Under the pieces are notes generated by a model. It ran no database searches. It saw nothing but the letters and a program-made list of their open reading frames with translations, and had not been told where the DNA came from. Position numbers and translations under genes: made by a program. From assembly GCA_016709575.1 (NCBI GenBank), contig JADJMM010000004.1:338388-402387 (forward strand): DNA of 64,000 nucleotides, in the 5' to 3' direction. This stretch comes from Sphingobacteriaceae bacterium. Its GTDB lineage: Bacteria; Bacteroidota; Bacteroidia; B-17B0; Aurantibacillaceae. Positions 49,602 through 59,867 of the stretch are shown one piece after another. The first letter of the stretch is position 1, and the number at the start of each line of letters is the position of its first letter.

Positions 49602-50918
49602 ATGTCAAAATTCAAACTACTATTTATTTTTCTACATCTTCTTCCTGTTTTTAGTTTCTCTCAAATTTTGAATGAGGACGCTAAAGGGGAAAGCTCAATA
49701 GTTACCAGTGGCGGAGCTTTAGGAATTAATATAGAAACCGAAAAAATTCGATTGAATTATTATAAAATGCCAATTGCATCCAAAGGTTTCGCGTATGGTA
49801 TAGATTTTCAAGGTAAAAACACAACCGGAATTGTGAATCTTTTTAAGAAATCGAAATTTCAGGCTGATGCAAATTTAAGTTGCTTACTAGGTTATAAGAG
49901 TGCCAAAACAGTTTTCACTCGCAGCGGGGATAGTAAAAATTATTATTCTGCTCTTGAGAAACAAAATTTTTATAATGAGTATGCGTCTGAACTACTAGAT
50001 ACCTTAGACGCACAGATATTGAGATCGGTTAAATTAAAATTAAAAGATGTAAATGTTTCAAATGAATTAAAAGATACTCTGAACTGGTCAGCCAATTTTA
50101 GTGATTTCCCGGAACTCACCGTCAATATTTCAAAAAGAATGAAAGCCAACGCTGCCGACAGTTCTAAATTTGCTCTGCTATATAGTTACCTTTTGCAATT
50201 ACCAACCTCATTAGATACCAACGGAACAAAAGCGGATTATGACAAGGCTTTGAAAAGAGTTGAATATTACAAAATGCGTGCAGATAAGTTTAAAGTGAAC
50301 TCTACTGCCGGAACTATGATCTTGGGATATGCGCGCGCCGGAGGTAATGTTAAGGAATTTACATTGGATAAGTTCAAAGATTCAGCCAAGTATGACCAAA
50401 GATTTATTGATACAAATAACGTGAGTGCCTTTTTTGAAATTGGTATAACCTACGTACGCGGGATGCATTACTTCGGATGCTCTGTTGGTTTTAATCATAC
50501 AGACAACTTCTCGTCATTGGATGATAAGAGTTATAAGTACGTGACAACTGATACCAGTTTAAAATCAGGTGTATTAACTTCTACAAAGGAATTTACAGGT
50601 TACTCGGGTAACTATGGCAGACTTAATAAACCATATATTTATATTGACTACTTATACCTGATTCATTTAGAGCAAGAAAAGTACTTGGGATTAAACGGGT
50701 ATATGCGAAACAATTTTTCTACTGATTATAGTTATGACCGCGACATGAGCTCCTTAGGATTCGGAACAAATTTCATTAATGGCAAGTCAGGGAAGTTAAT
50801 GGGTGGATTTTTTGTTCAAACGAATGATTTGTTTGCGTCAAAAGAACCCCGGTTCTTGAAAACAATTAGTTTCGGGCTTCAGGCGAAATTTAGTTTAACC
50901 ACAATTTTTGTGAAATAG
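49602..50918 (+). CDS. Secreted, probable outer-membrane beta-barrel protein of unknown family
   Basis: 438 residues. Signal peptide ending FSFSQ, then GGALGINIETEKIRLNYYKM, FAYGIDFQGK and LSCLLGYKS, which look like barrel strands. A charged, helical insertion lies at about 110-230. Strand-like segments return (FFEIGITYVRGMHYFGCSVGFNH, YIYIDYLYLIHLEQEKYLGL) and the C-terminus FSLTTIFVK ends in the aromatic-rich pattern of barrels. It is the only member of the cassette with an export signal, so it may be the surface component. Confidence 0.6.
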   Translation: MSKFKLLFIFLHLLPVFSFSQILNEDAKGESSIVTSGGALGINIETEKIRLNYYKMPIASKGFAYGIDFQGKNTTGIVNLFKKSKFQADANLSCLLGYKSAKTVFTRSGDSKNYYSALEKQNFYNEYASELLDTLDAQILRSVKLKLKDVNVSNELKDTLNWSANFSDFPELTVNISKRMKANAADSSKFALLYSYLLQLPTSLDTNGTKADYDKALKRVEYYKMRADKFKVNSTAGTMILGYARAGGNVKEFTLDKFKDSAKYDQRFIDTNNVSAFFEIGITYVRGMHYFGCSVGFNHTDNFSSLDDKSYKYVTTDTSLKSGVLTSTKEFTGYSGNYGRLNKPYIYIDYLYLIHLEQEKYLGLNGYMRNNFSTDYSYDRDMSSLGFGTNFINGKSGKLMGGFFVQTNDLFASKEPRFLKTISFGLQAKFSLTTIFVK

Positions 50919-50944
50919 TCAAATCACATTATAAATTAAATCAG

Positions 50945-52426
50945 ATGATAACTAGTAATTACGTACCCCCAAGCATTCTTAGAATTCTCTTCGGAGAAAA
51001 TAAGGAACTTCCAATAAATGACGATTATTCCATCCAAAACTGGTGTGACGAGTTAAAACCACAATACAGAAGACAGTGGGAAATGATTCGTGATATCCCT
51101 AGAAACAAGCCAAAAAAACCGGATAATTTTGTTTTCGATTACGAAACAGCACGTATAAATCCCTTCCAAATAGATAAAAACTTTAACAACGCAGTTAAAC
51201 TTTTAGAGGATTGTTATAATGTTAAAGATGCAGTAAATGATTTGGAAGTGAAAATAATTGATCAAGCTGCTTTATTTAAGATATCAGATCTTCTAGATGC
51301 ATTATCATTAAAGGAGGAGCCTGTTATCAAAAGAAAACAAACAACTATCAATAATACACAAACTTTAATTTACGATCAGGTTAATGACAAGAATGCTAAA
51401 ATTTCAGCAGACATCTCTTCTGAAGATGGTATTAATCAATTAGAAATTGATATAATAAATCAAAGGAGAGAAATACAAAAAGCAGAACGTAAAAGAAAAG
51501 AGGTTGAATTTAATTCTCTGGGCAGCCCGTATAATTTGACGCTCAAATTATCTCGCCTCAAAGCTAAACATACGCACCTATTAAGAGAACTTACAATGCT
51601 AGTGGAGGCTATTAAGCATGGGTTGTTTATAGTATATAAAAAACCTCCTTTTAAATTAATAATTGATAAGGAGTCTTTAAAAGATAGCATTAGCAGGTAT
51701 AAACAAGAAGTTGATTTAATCAACAAGTTTCCTGCCGAAAGGAATTTTAAACAAAAAAATAAAGAAGAAGATAAAGAAGTTGTTGAATTAGAAACTCCAA
51801 TTAGAGAATTCCTTTGGGATACTTCTAATTTTCTTCAAACCAAGTACCAGCATGTGGATGATCATATCGAGTGTTTATCTGTAAAAAAATCACTTCGTGG
51901 TGGTATGAAATGGGAAGACTTTTTAAAAGCCGCTGCCGAGGGCCCAGGCCCAAACATTGGTGTGATTAAGAATAGTTTTGTTATCGATTCCAAAAATATA
52001 AAGCTTTCAGGTATATATGCCGAAATTGTATTGAAGGAAGGAAAGCATGCAGTTAAAATAAGTAAAGATTCTGAGGGCAAAAAAGCTACAGGGGTTTATG
52101 AAATTTTAAAGAAGAATGATTCATTACGTTCAATGATTTGCAAATTTTATATTAATCCGCCACAACAAATGTTAGGTGATAATGAAGATTATTCTTATCG
52201 CGACGTTGGCAACATAGTTCTTACCTCTAAAGTTAATTATAAAAAAGAATCTCCATTATTAATGAGTTCATCACAGCCTGCTTTTTATGGAGGTAATCTG
52301 ATTGAGAATTTTTCACCTAGCGGTTTATGGATTCTTGCTTTTGAGCCGCTTGAAAAAGAGGATTTATTCATTGAAAATATTGAAGATATACACTTGTATT
52401 TGCACGTAAAAACGGGAGGATTTTAA
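50945..52426 (+). CDS. Hypothetical protein with coiled coil and jelly-roll-like C-terminus
   Basis: 493 residues, no export signal. N-terminal part helical; residues 160-290 carry a coiled coil (QLEIDIINQRREIQKAERKR and KLSRLKAKHTHLLRELTMLV). Residues 330-490 are beta-rich. The close (SGLWILAFEPLEKEDLF followed by NIEDIHLYLHVKT) has some likeness to the terminal region of Tc-toxin A subunits (GLYELNFRDER... DVIMHIRYTAREGG), but at this distance it is only a hint. Followed after one base by the last gene of the cassette. Role unknown. Confidence 0.55.
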   Translation: MITSNYVPPSILRILFGENKELPINDDYSIQNWCDELKPQYRRQWEMIRDIPRNKPKKPDNFVFDYETARINPFQIDKNFNNAVKLLEDCYNVKDAVNDLEVKIIDQAALFKISDLLDALSLKEEPVIKRKQTTINNTQTLIYDQVNDKNAKISADISSEDGINQLEIDIINQRREIQKAERKRKEVEFNSLGSPYNLTLKLSRLKAKHTHLLRELTMLVEAIKHGLFIVYKKPPFKLIIDKESLKDSISRYKQEVDLINKFPAERNFKQKNKEEDKEVVELETPIREFLWDTSNFLQTKYQHVDDHIECLSVKKSLRGGMKWEDFLKAAAEGPGPNIGVIKNSFVIDSKNIKLSGIYAEIVLKEGKHAVKISKDSEGKKATGVYEILKKNDSLRSMICKFYINPPQQMLGDNEDYSYRDVGNIVLTSKVNYKKESPLLMSSSQPAFYGGNLIENFSPSGLWILAFEPLEKEDLFIENIEDIHLYLHVKTGGF

Positions 52427-52427
52427 A

Positions 52428-53093
52428 TTGTATTTCATTCTCAAAGATCAACAAGCTAGTGTAAGAGCTGTGTTAGGTAATTCTTATGAACCTTTCTCTC
52501 AAGATAACTACGATCGTGCTTTTACTGAAAAAGCGCGCTCAGTTGTTTCGGAAACATTAGGAATTAGTGAACCAAGAGCCTTGCAACTACTAGTAGCATT
52601 GGAAACAGCTATCCAAATCAAAGAGCTTTATGACATGATAGTGTTTGGTCTGCTATCATTCGGACCCAATGATTTAATAGAACAAGAAATAACTCCAAGT
52701 TTATCATATGAACCAATAGAATTAGCCACCAATCAAACTGAGTTCATATTCCTCTTTTTATATACCGTATCACTTGATAAGAGGAATAAAGTTTATGAGG
52801 AAACATTAGACAAAATTAAATCACTATTTGAGTCAGAAGACATCTTAACCAGAAATCTGGATAAGTATAAGATAACCCCTGATAAAATAGATTGGAATAA
52901 GAGTTTTGAAGAACAATTTGGAAAGGGAAAAACAGATAATTCATTAAAACTTAATATAGACAGTAGTAGTTCAAAGCAGTCGAGTCCTAACGCTAATAGC
53001 GATAGGCATTTTAGGGATTTTACCGCCTCAGCTAGGGACACTTCAAGGGCAGGAGATTATAACGTAAGCGAATCAACCTCGAGGACCTGTTAG
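52428..53093 (+). CDS. Hypothetical protein, last gene of the unknown cassette
   Basis: 221 residues from a TTG start one base after the previous stop. Helical in the first 150 residues (ARSVVSETLGISEPRALQLLVALETAIQIKEL). The C-terminal 60 residues are Ser/Asn/Arg-rich and probably disordered (SSSKQSSPNANSDRHF). No export signal and no known domain recognised. Translational coupling to the 493-residue protein suggests the two act together. Confidence 0.5.
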   Translation: MYFILKDQQASVRAVLGNSYEPFSQDNYDRAFTEKARSVVSETLGISEPRALQLLVALETAIQIKELYDMIVFGLLSFGPNDLIEQEITPSLSYEPIELATNQTEFIFLFLYTVSLDKRNKVYEETLDKIKSLFESEDILTRNLDKYKITPDKIDWNKSFEEQFGKGKTDNSLKLNIDSSSSKQSSPNANSDRHFRDFTASARDTSRAGDYNVSESTSRTC

Positions 53094-53190
53094 CAATTCC
53101 CTTCTTAATCATAGGAATTTAGTATTTCTACCTGTTTTTTACTCTCGGGAAAATTGCTAAATTGCTTACTCATTCCAAACCTATAGTGTA

Positions 53191-54060
53191 ATGAAATTAG
53201 TGTCGACTTCCGCTCTAGCCAAAGAAAGAAACATAGATGCAAAAGAATTGTTTGCCCTCCTGAAAGATAAAGGTTGGATTTATAAAAAAGATGATCAATG
53301 GCATTTAACTAAAGAAGGAAGGATGGCTGGCGGTGATATGTTAAGTAATCCTAAGTTTGGAGATTATGTAGCTTGGCCAAGTAATATTAATATTGAACAA
53401 ACCATAAGCGCAAAAGGAACTCTAAGTGCAACACAAATTGGTGAAAATTTCAAAATATCCAGTCAAAAAACAAATTTGTATTTAAAGGAGTTAGGTTGGA
53501 TTGAAAAGATAAAAGGCGGTTGGGTTCTTACAAAGAAGGTAAGAAAAATGGTGGACACCAAATGGAGGCTCAAAACGCAAAACCTTATACTATTTGGGAC
53601 GGAAGCAATATTAAAGAATAGTTTTTTAATAAGAACAATTGCTATTGGTGAGGGTAATTACATTGAGACTAAAGAAGAGATTGAAAAGGTTGAAGAGAAA
53701 GATGATTTTAGAAAAAAATACCCTGCCGCACAACGCACCTCTGATGGTCACTATGTAAGAAGCAGGGCAGAACAGTTAATTGATAATTTTTTGTATCAGC
53801 ACGGTATCGTACATGCTTACGAAAGGAAATTAAATATTGAAGAAGATATGTATTGTGATTTCTACCTACCTGAAAAGAAAATATATATTGAGTTTTGGGG
53901 TTTGGAAGAAAATGAAAAATATGCAGCTAGAAAAAAAATCAAACAAGAATTATATGCCAAATATAATTTTAATCTGATTCAGTTAAATGATTCGGATCTT
54001 GAAAATCTGGATGAGATTTTAGCTGCTAAACTAAGAAAGTATAATATTTCAGTGGATTAG
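53191..54060 (+). CDS. Winged-helix plus PD-(D/E)xK endonuclease-like protein
   Basis: 289 residues. Two winged-helix-like modules (VSTSALAKERNIDAKELFALL, then TLSATQIGENFKISSQKTNLYL) precede a nuclease-like C-terminus from about 175. There, RSRAEQLIDNFLYQHGI, HAYERKLNIEEDMYCDFYLPE and KKIYIEFWGLEEN carry the Asp and Glu of a PD-(D/E)xK core (type seen in Vsr/HJR-like nucleases), ending QLNDSDLENLDE. It directly precedes the methyltransferase (14-base gap) and has an intact frame, so it may be a DNA-binding nuclease or regulator tied to the restriction-modification genes. The specific function is not known. Confidence 0.65.
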   Translation: MKLVSTSALAKERNIDAKELFALLKDKGWIYKKDDQWHLTKEGRMAGGDMLSNPKFGDYVAWPSNINIEQTISAKGTLSATQIGENFKISSQKTNLYLKELGWIEKIKGGWVLTKKVRKMVDTKWRLKTQNLILFGTEAILKNSFLIRTIAIGEGNYIETKEEIEKVEEKDDFRKKYPAAQRTSDGHYVRSRAEQLIDNFLYQHGIVHAYERKLNIEEDMYCDFYLPEKKIYIEFWGLEENEKYAARKKIKQELYAKYNFNLIQLNDSDLENLDEILAAKLRKYNISVD

Positions 54061-54074
54061 TTAATACCTCTAAA

Positions 54075-56848
54075 GTGAATAGTACCCAAATAGAAAATAA
54101 TCTTCAAAAACTCATTAAGAAATTTAGTGCTGCTACTTTTATCTATGATTTACTTCTTGCCTATGGTTTTCCTAAAGCATCCATCAAACGACTAAAGGAA
54201 GGTGGATTGAACTTATCTAAGGTTAACGGAGAAATTGATTGGAAGAAAAAACTTTTCTTTAAAGAAGTAGAAAGCAACGAGCTCTATACTGTGATTGACT
54301 TAATAAAAGCTACAAAAACTGCAACTAAACACGACCCGCGTTTTGTAATTGTTACAGATTACAAAAGGTTACTGGCTATCGATACTAAAACTCAAGATTC
54401 TTTAGATATTGAGATTTTAGACATTGCCAAACATTACGATTTCTTTTGCCCTGGGCTGGCATGGAGAAAGCTCAGTTGCACACTGAGAATATTGCAGATG
54501 TTAAGGCGGCAGAAAAATGGCTAAACTTTTGATGAAATCAAAAGGATAATCATACAAAAACAAGCAGAAGTTCATAATCTTAATGGTTTTTATCGCGGTT
54601 ACTATTTTGTTTTTTTGCCGAGGATACAGATATATTTCCTGTCCAAAAACAATTTACTCACGGCATTGAATCACATACTCAAGAAGATGGCAGTGATTTA
54701 AATTCCTACTTAGATAAATTATTTGTTGTTTTAAATACAGAAGAAAAAAATCGCAAAAATTTACCGGCACATTTAGAAGCTTTCCCTTATGTAAATGGTG
54801 GTTTATTTCGCAATAAACATTCTAACCCGGAATTTACACGCAAAAGCCGTCAGGCATTAATTGATAGTGGTGATTTTAGATTGGTCAGCGATTAATCCTG
54901 ATATTTTTGGTTCAATGATTCAGGCGGTTGTTGATAAGGAACAACGCGGTGGAATGGGTAGGCAGTATGCCTCTGTACCAAATATTATGAAGGTAATTGA
55001 GCCTTTGTTTTTAAATGACTTCTATTTAGAATTTGAAGCGAGTAAAAACGAGCCAAAAAATTAGTTGCATTACTAGAACGAATTGGAAAGATAAAGGTGT
55101 TTGATCCAGCTTGTGGAAGTGGTAACTTTTAATTATTGCCTATAAAGAATTACGACTGCTTGAAATAAAATACAACAACAACTTTTACTATTACAAAAGC
55201 AGCTACCGGCTTAGAAGCCCAACAATTAGAGTTGATACCTAAGGCACAATTAACCCTTGCAGCCTCATACCAACCAAGTTTATTTCTCTGTAATTGAATT
55301 ACAAAATTTTTACGGTATTGAGTTAGATGATTTTGCCACGAAATAGCCATACTTTCATTATGGTTAGCACAACATCAGATGAACCAAAAAGTTTAAAGAA
55401 GTATTTGGCTCAACAACCCCAACTTTGCCATTACAGGCCGGCGGTAATATTGTTCATGGTAATGCCACCCGTTTAGATTGGGAAAAAGTTTGTCCTAAAA
55501 AATTGAGCGATGAAATTTATATTTTAGGCAATCCTCCATACTAAGGGTAGCTTTGCAATCAACAAGCAAAAGGAAGACATGGAAATAGTTTTCATGAAAT
55601 GTCGATGACTATAAAAAGCTTGATTTCATTGCTTGTTGGTTTTATTTAGGTGGTAAATACATTTTAAACTCAAATTCAAAATTTGCATTTGTAACGACAA
55701 ACTCTATTTGCCAGGGTGAACAAGTTGCAATTTTATGGCCTCACTTAATCAATAATAAACTTGAAATTAGCTTTGCATATCAGTCCTTCAAATGGAGAAA
55801 CAATGCGAAAGCCAATGCCGCGGTAGCAGTTGCAATAATTGGATTAAGAAACAATTCAGATAAAACAAAAAGACTTTATAATGTTGACAAATACACTTTT
55901 GTAAAAAACATAAATCCTTATCTCGTTGCGGCTGAAAATTTATTTATTGTAGGTAGAAGTTCCCCATTATCAAATCTTCCTTTAATGATTAAAGGTTGTT
56001 CACCGGGTGATAATGGCAATTTGTTGCTGTCGGAAACAGAACGTAATGAAATTTTAAAAAAGCATTCTAACATCAAGCATTTAGTAAAAGCATACTTGGG
56101 CGCAGACGAGTTTATGAATTCAGGAAAGCGTTATTGCTTATGGATTCCACCAAATGAAGTCAAACTTGCTTACTCAATACCTGAATTGAAGCAAAGATTT
56201 GAAAACTGCAAAAGATTTAGACTTGCAAGTAAGAAAGAAGCGACCAGAAAAAAAGCTGCAACACCTCACGAATTTGATGAAAAGAAATATGAAGAATCTG
56301 ATTCAATAGTTATTCCACAAACAGGTTCTGAGAGAAGAGAATATATTCCCATTGGTTTCATTGGCCCTGATACCGTTGTTTCAAATGCCACAAGGGTTAT
56401 TTACAATGCAAAGCCATATTTGTTTGCAATCATTTCATCAAGGTTACATATAACTTGGGTTAAAGCAGTAGCAGGTCGTTTAAAAACAGATATGCAATAT
56501 TCAAATACCATTTGTTATAATACTTTCCCGTTTCCTGACATAACCGAGAATCAAAAGAAGGAATTAGAAAAACACGTTTACAAAGTATTGGAAGAAAGAG
56601 AGAGTCACTCCGAAAAAACATTAGCACAATTGTACGACCCCGATAAAATGCCGCAGGGTTTAAAAGTGGCGCACCATCAATTAGATTTAGCGGTAGAGCA
56701 ATGTTACCGCAGCAAATCTTTTGAGAGTGATGAAGAACGCTTAGAATATTTGTTTAAATTGTATGAGCAAATGATAGCCGAAGAAAACACAAAAGGAACG
56801 CTGTTTGAAATTGAACCAAAACAAAAGAAAAAAACTAAAAAGAAGTAA
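54075..56848 (+). pseudogene. MmeI-type class I DNA methyltransferase, frame heavily broken
   Basis: About 925 codons from a GTG at 54075, read through ten or more breaks. The N-terminal part (SAATFIYDLLLAYGFPKAS, HDPRFVIVTDYKRLLAIDT) and middle (LDWSAINPDIFGSMIQ) match the MmeI-like family. Motif I VFDPACGSGNF lies at 55097-55129 and the catalytic GNPPY (adenine N6 type) at 55527-55541. The final 287 residues (55985-56848) are open and hold the target-recognition-like tail. Most breaks are in A, T or C runs (for example GNF/LIIAY in a T-run at 55127), but the extra T after NPPY is not. Such enzymes methylate, and some also cut, DNA; here they lead a helicase and nuclease. Confidence 0.72.
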
Positions 56849-56866
56849 TTATGCCTGATATAGTAA

Positions 56867-58780
56867 GTGTATCCTATGGCCAAACAGGGCAAAAGCTCAG
56901 CAACCAATAAATTTGGTATGCGCGAAATGCAAGAAAAAGCATATCAAGCTCGTGATGCTAAATATTTGTTATTAAAGGCGCCTCCTGCCTCAGGTAAATC
57001 AAGGGCCTTAATGTTTATTGCTTTAGATAAATTGGTTAACCAAGGTTTAAAAAAAGTAATTGTTGGAGTACCTGAAAAATCAATTGGTGGTTCTTTTGCA
57101 AAAACTGATTTAAAAACATTTGGTTTTTTTGCTAATTGGGAACCAAATGATATGTACAATTTATGTACGCCTGGTTCTGATGGCAGTAGTAGTAAAGTGC
57201 AAGCGTTTAAAAACTTTATGGTTAATGATGAGAAAATTCTCATTTGTACCCATGCAACTCTTCGCTTTGCCGTAGAACAATTAGATGAATCTGTATTTAA
57301 TAATACACTAATTGCAATTGACGAGTTTCATCATGTATCTGCAAGTGAAGATAGCAGACTTGGAGAATTACTTCGTTCAATTATGCAAAAATCCAGTGCA
57401 CATATTGTTGCAATGACAGGTTCTTATTTTCGTGGTGATAGTACGCCTGTATTAATGCCTGAAGATGAAGCAAAGTTTACTAAAGTAACCTATAACTATT
57501 TTGAGCAATTAAACGGATATAAACATTTAAAATCATTAGGTATTGGTTATCATTTTTATCAAGGTAAATACACAACAGCAATATTGGAAGTATTAGATAC
57601 AGATAAAAAAACAATCTTACACATACCTAATGTTAATTCAGGCGAATCAACTAAAGACAAACATAGTGAAGTTGATTTTATAATTGATGCAATTGGAGAG
57701 GTACAAAAAGGATTCTATAACAGGAGTTATTTTTGTAAAACGAAAACCGATGGTAAAATAATTAAAGTAGCTGATTTAGTAAACGATAACCAAAAAGAAG
57801 AGATAAATTAAAATTATCTTCGCGAAATTAAATCTGTGGATGATATGGATTTAATTATTGCTTTAGGTATGGCAAAAGAGGGTTTTGATTGGCCCTATTG
57901 CGAGCATGCTTTAACAGTTGGTTATAGAGGTTCATTAACTGAAATAATTCAAATTATAGGGCGTTGCACAAGAGATAGTGACAATAAAACACACGCACAG
58001 TTTACTAATTTAATTGCTCAACCTGATGCAGCTGATGATAAAGTTAAAAATGCTGTAAATGATATGCTAAAGGCGATAACCGCTTCTTTGTTAATGGAAC
58101 AAGTATTAGCGCCAAACTTTAAATTTAAAACAAAAGTTACAGGAGATGATACCCAAGAACCAGGAGTAATTAAAGTAAGAGGTTTAAAAACCCAACATCA
58201 GCAAGAGTAAAGATATTGTTGAACAAGACTTAAATGATTTGAAAGCAAAATATTACAAGATTCATCAATGCAAAAAGCAATGCCCGGTAATATTGATCCA
58301 GAAGTAATTAATAAAGTTTTAATACCTAAAATTATTCAAGTAAAGTATCCCGAACTATCTCCTGAAGAAGTTGAACAGGTTCGTCAATACGTTGTGTTAG
58401 ATTCCGTTGTAAAAACCGGTCAAATTACCGAGGTCGCAGACAAACGATTTATTCGTATGGCTGATAAATTTGTAAACATTGATGATATTAATATTGATTT
58501 GATAGACACGATTAATCCATTTCAAAAAGCTTTTGAAATTTTATCCAAATCAGTAACTACAAAAGTTTTAAAAATTATTCAAGATTGTATTGAAGCCACT
58601 AGGATTGTAATGGATTTTGAAGAAGCTAAAATATTATGGCCTAAAATTATTGAGTTTCACAAAACATTTAATAAAGAAACAAACATCAATTCAAACGATC
58701 CTTTGTAACGTAGAATGGCAGAATGTATTATTTATTTAAAAGAAGAAAAACGTAAAAAAGCAGCAAATGCCAATGGATAA
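56867..58780 (+). pseudogene. DEAD/DEAH-box helicase of the defence trio, with in-frame stops
   Basis: About 637 codons in one phase. Walker A APPASGKSR (near residue 40), IDEFHHVS (the DExH/motif II, near residue 152), motif III AMTGSYF, motif V-like AKEGFDWPYCE and motif VI QIIGRCTRD. Two TAA codons lie in frame at 57809-57811 and 58706-58708 where related proteins read on. A short stretch near 58190-58255 is out of frame by one base and then returns. Without the stops it would be a superfamily 2 helicase that couples DNA movement to the nuclease and methyltransferase. The two stops are base changes, not homopolymer slips. Confidence 0.65.
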
Positions 58781-59865
58781 GGATAAAATATTAGATGAAA
58801 TATTTTCAAATGACCCATTTGGTTTACTAAATGTTAAACCAAGTGTATCTACTGTAAAACTACTGACCAAGGTTAGTTGATTCTTTTGAAGAATTAAACT
58901 CATTTTACAACACAAATAATCGAGAACCTGAATTAGGAAAAGGTCCTCAAGAGCACATTTTATATTCACGATTAAAAGGGATTAGAGATGACCAAGTTAA
59001 GTCAGAATCTCTGAAACAATACGATAAATACGGTTTATTAAATTATGTAAAAAAAGAATTCAATTCTTTAGATGATATTTTAAATGATGATTCTTTAAAT
59101 CTATTAAATACTACAGACGAAGGATTGTTTGATTTAAAAATGTTAAGAGTAAAAGAAAGGGAAGAAGCTGATTTTGTAGCTAAACGGAAACCTTGCAAGG
59201 ATTTTGATAAATACGAAAGTCGTTTCAAGAAGTTCAAGCGATTTAAAATCAGGAAAACGAATTCTTGTTCCATTTAAACTACAAAACCTAAGACAAGGGA
59301 GTTTCTATGTAAATAATGGAATTTTGTTTTTTGTTGAAAAAATAAACATCACTAGAAAAGAACATTATAAAACAGACGGAACAAGAGTGAGAGAAGACGG
59401 ACGCACAAGATGTATTTTTGAAAATGGCACAGAATCCAATATGTTAAAACGTTCTGTTGAAAAATTACTTTATGAAAACGGCTGCGTGGTTACAGAAAAT
59501 AGCAGTCAGGTAAATGAAGAATTTGTTGAGTATTTTACTAATGTCACAAATGAAGACAAAGAAGCTGGTTATATCTACATATTAAAATCAAAAAGTAAAA
59601 ATCCGGAAATTGAAAATGTAAAGTCATATCGCTTTTTAAATGTTACAATTTAAATCCACAAAAACTTGAAGATCTTACACACAAATTTTTCGGAAATTCA
59701 TGCTTAAGCATTGATGTATTTGACCTTAAAGGTCGGCGTCACTCTCCCCGAGAATGGTTCATTGCCCCTATTGAAGTAATAACAAAAGCTATTCACTTAA
59801 TTATTACTGGCGAAATTTTGAAATACAAGTATGATAGTGAGAAAAAAGAGATAACTTTGAAATAG
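58771..59865 (+). pseudogene. GIY-YIG nuclease family protein, frameshifted and missing part of the core
   Basis: ATG at 58771 overlaps the helicase end. The start (DKDKILDEIFSNDPFGLLNVKPS), the ARKP/CKDFDKYE region and RVREDGRTRCIFENGTESNM follow the GIY-YIG proteins found beside such methyltransferases. The nuclease begins at GYIYILKSKS but jumps from IENVKS to YR...CYNLNPQKLEDL, so the expected YKIG-Arg section of about 30 residues is absent. The C-terminal tail (LSIDVFDLKGRRHSPREWF) is present to a TAG at 59863-59865. Frame also breaks near 58870 and 59220. Inactive as it stands if the deletion is real. Confidence 0.6.
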
Positions 59866-59867
59866 AG

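Noticed and set aside
55150..55350. Small minus-strand gene inside the methyltransferase
   Set aside because: The plus strand there reads as conserved methyltransferase sequence once indels are allowed for.
56867..58708. TAA read as a sense codon (recoding) in the helicase
   Set aside because: TAA ends many intact genes here, several followed by terminators, so the standard code holds.
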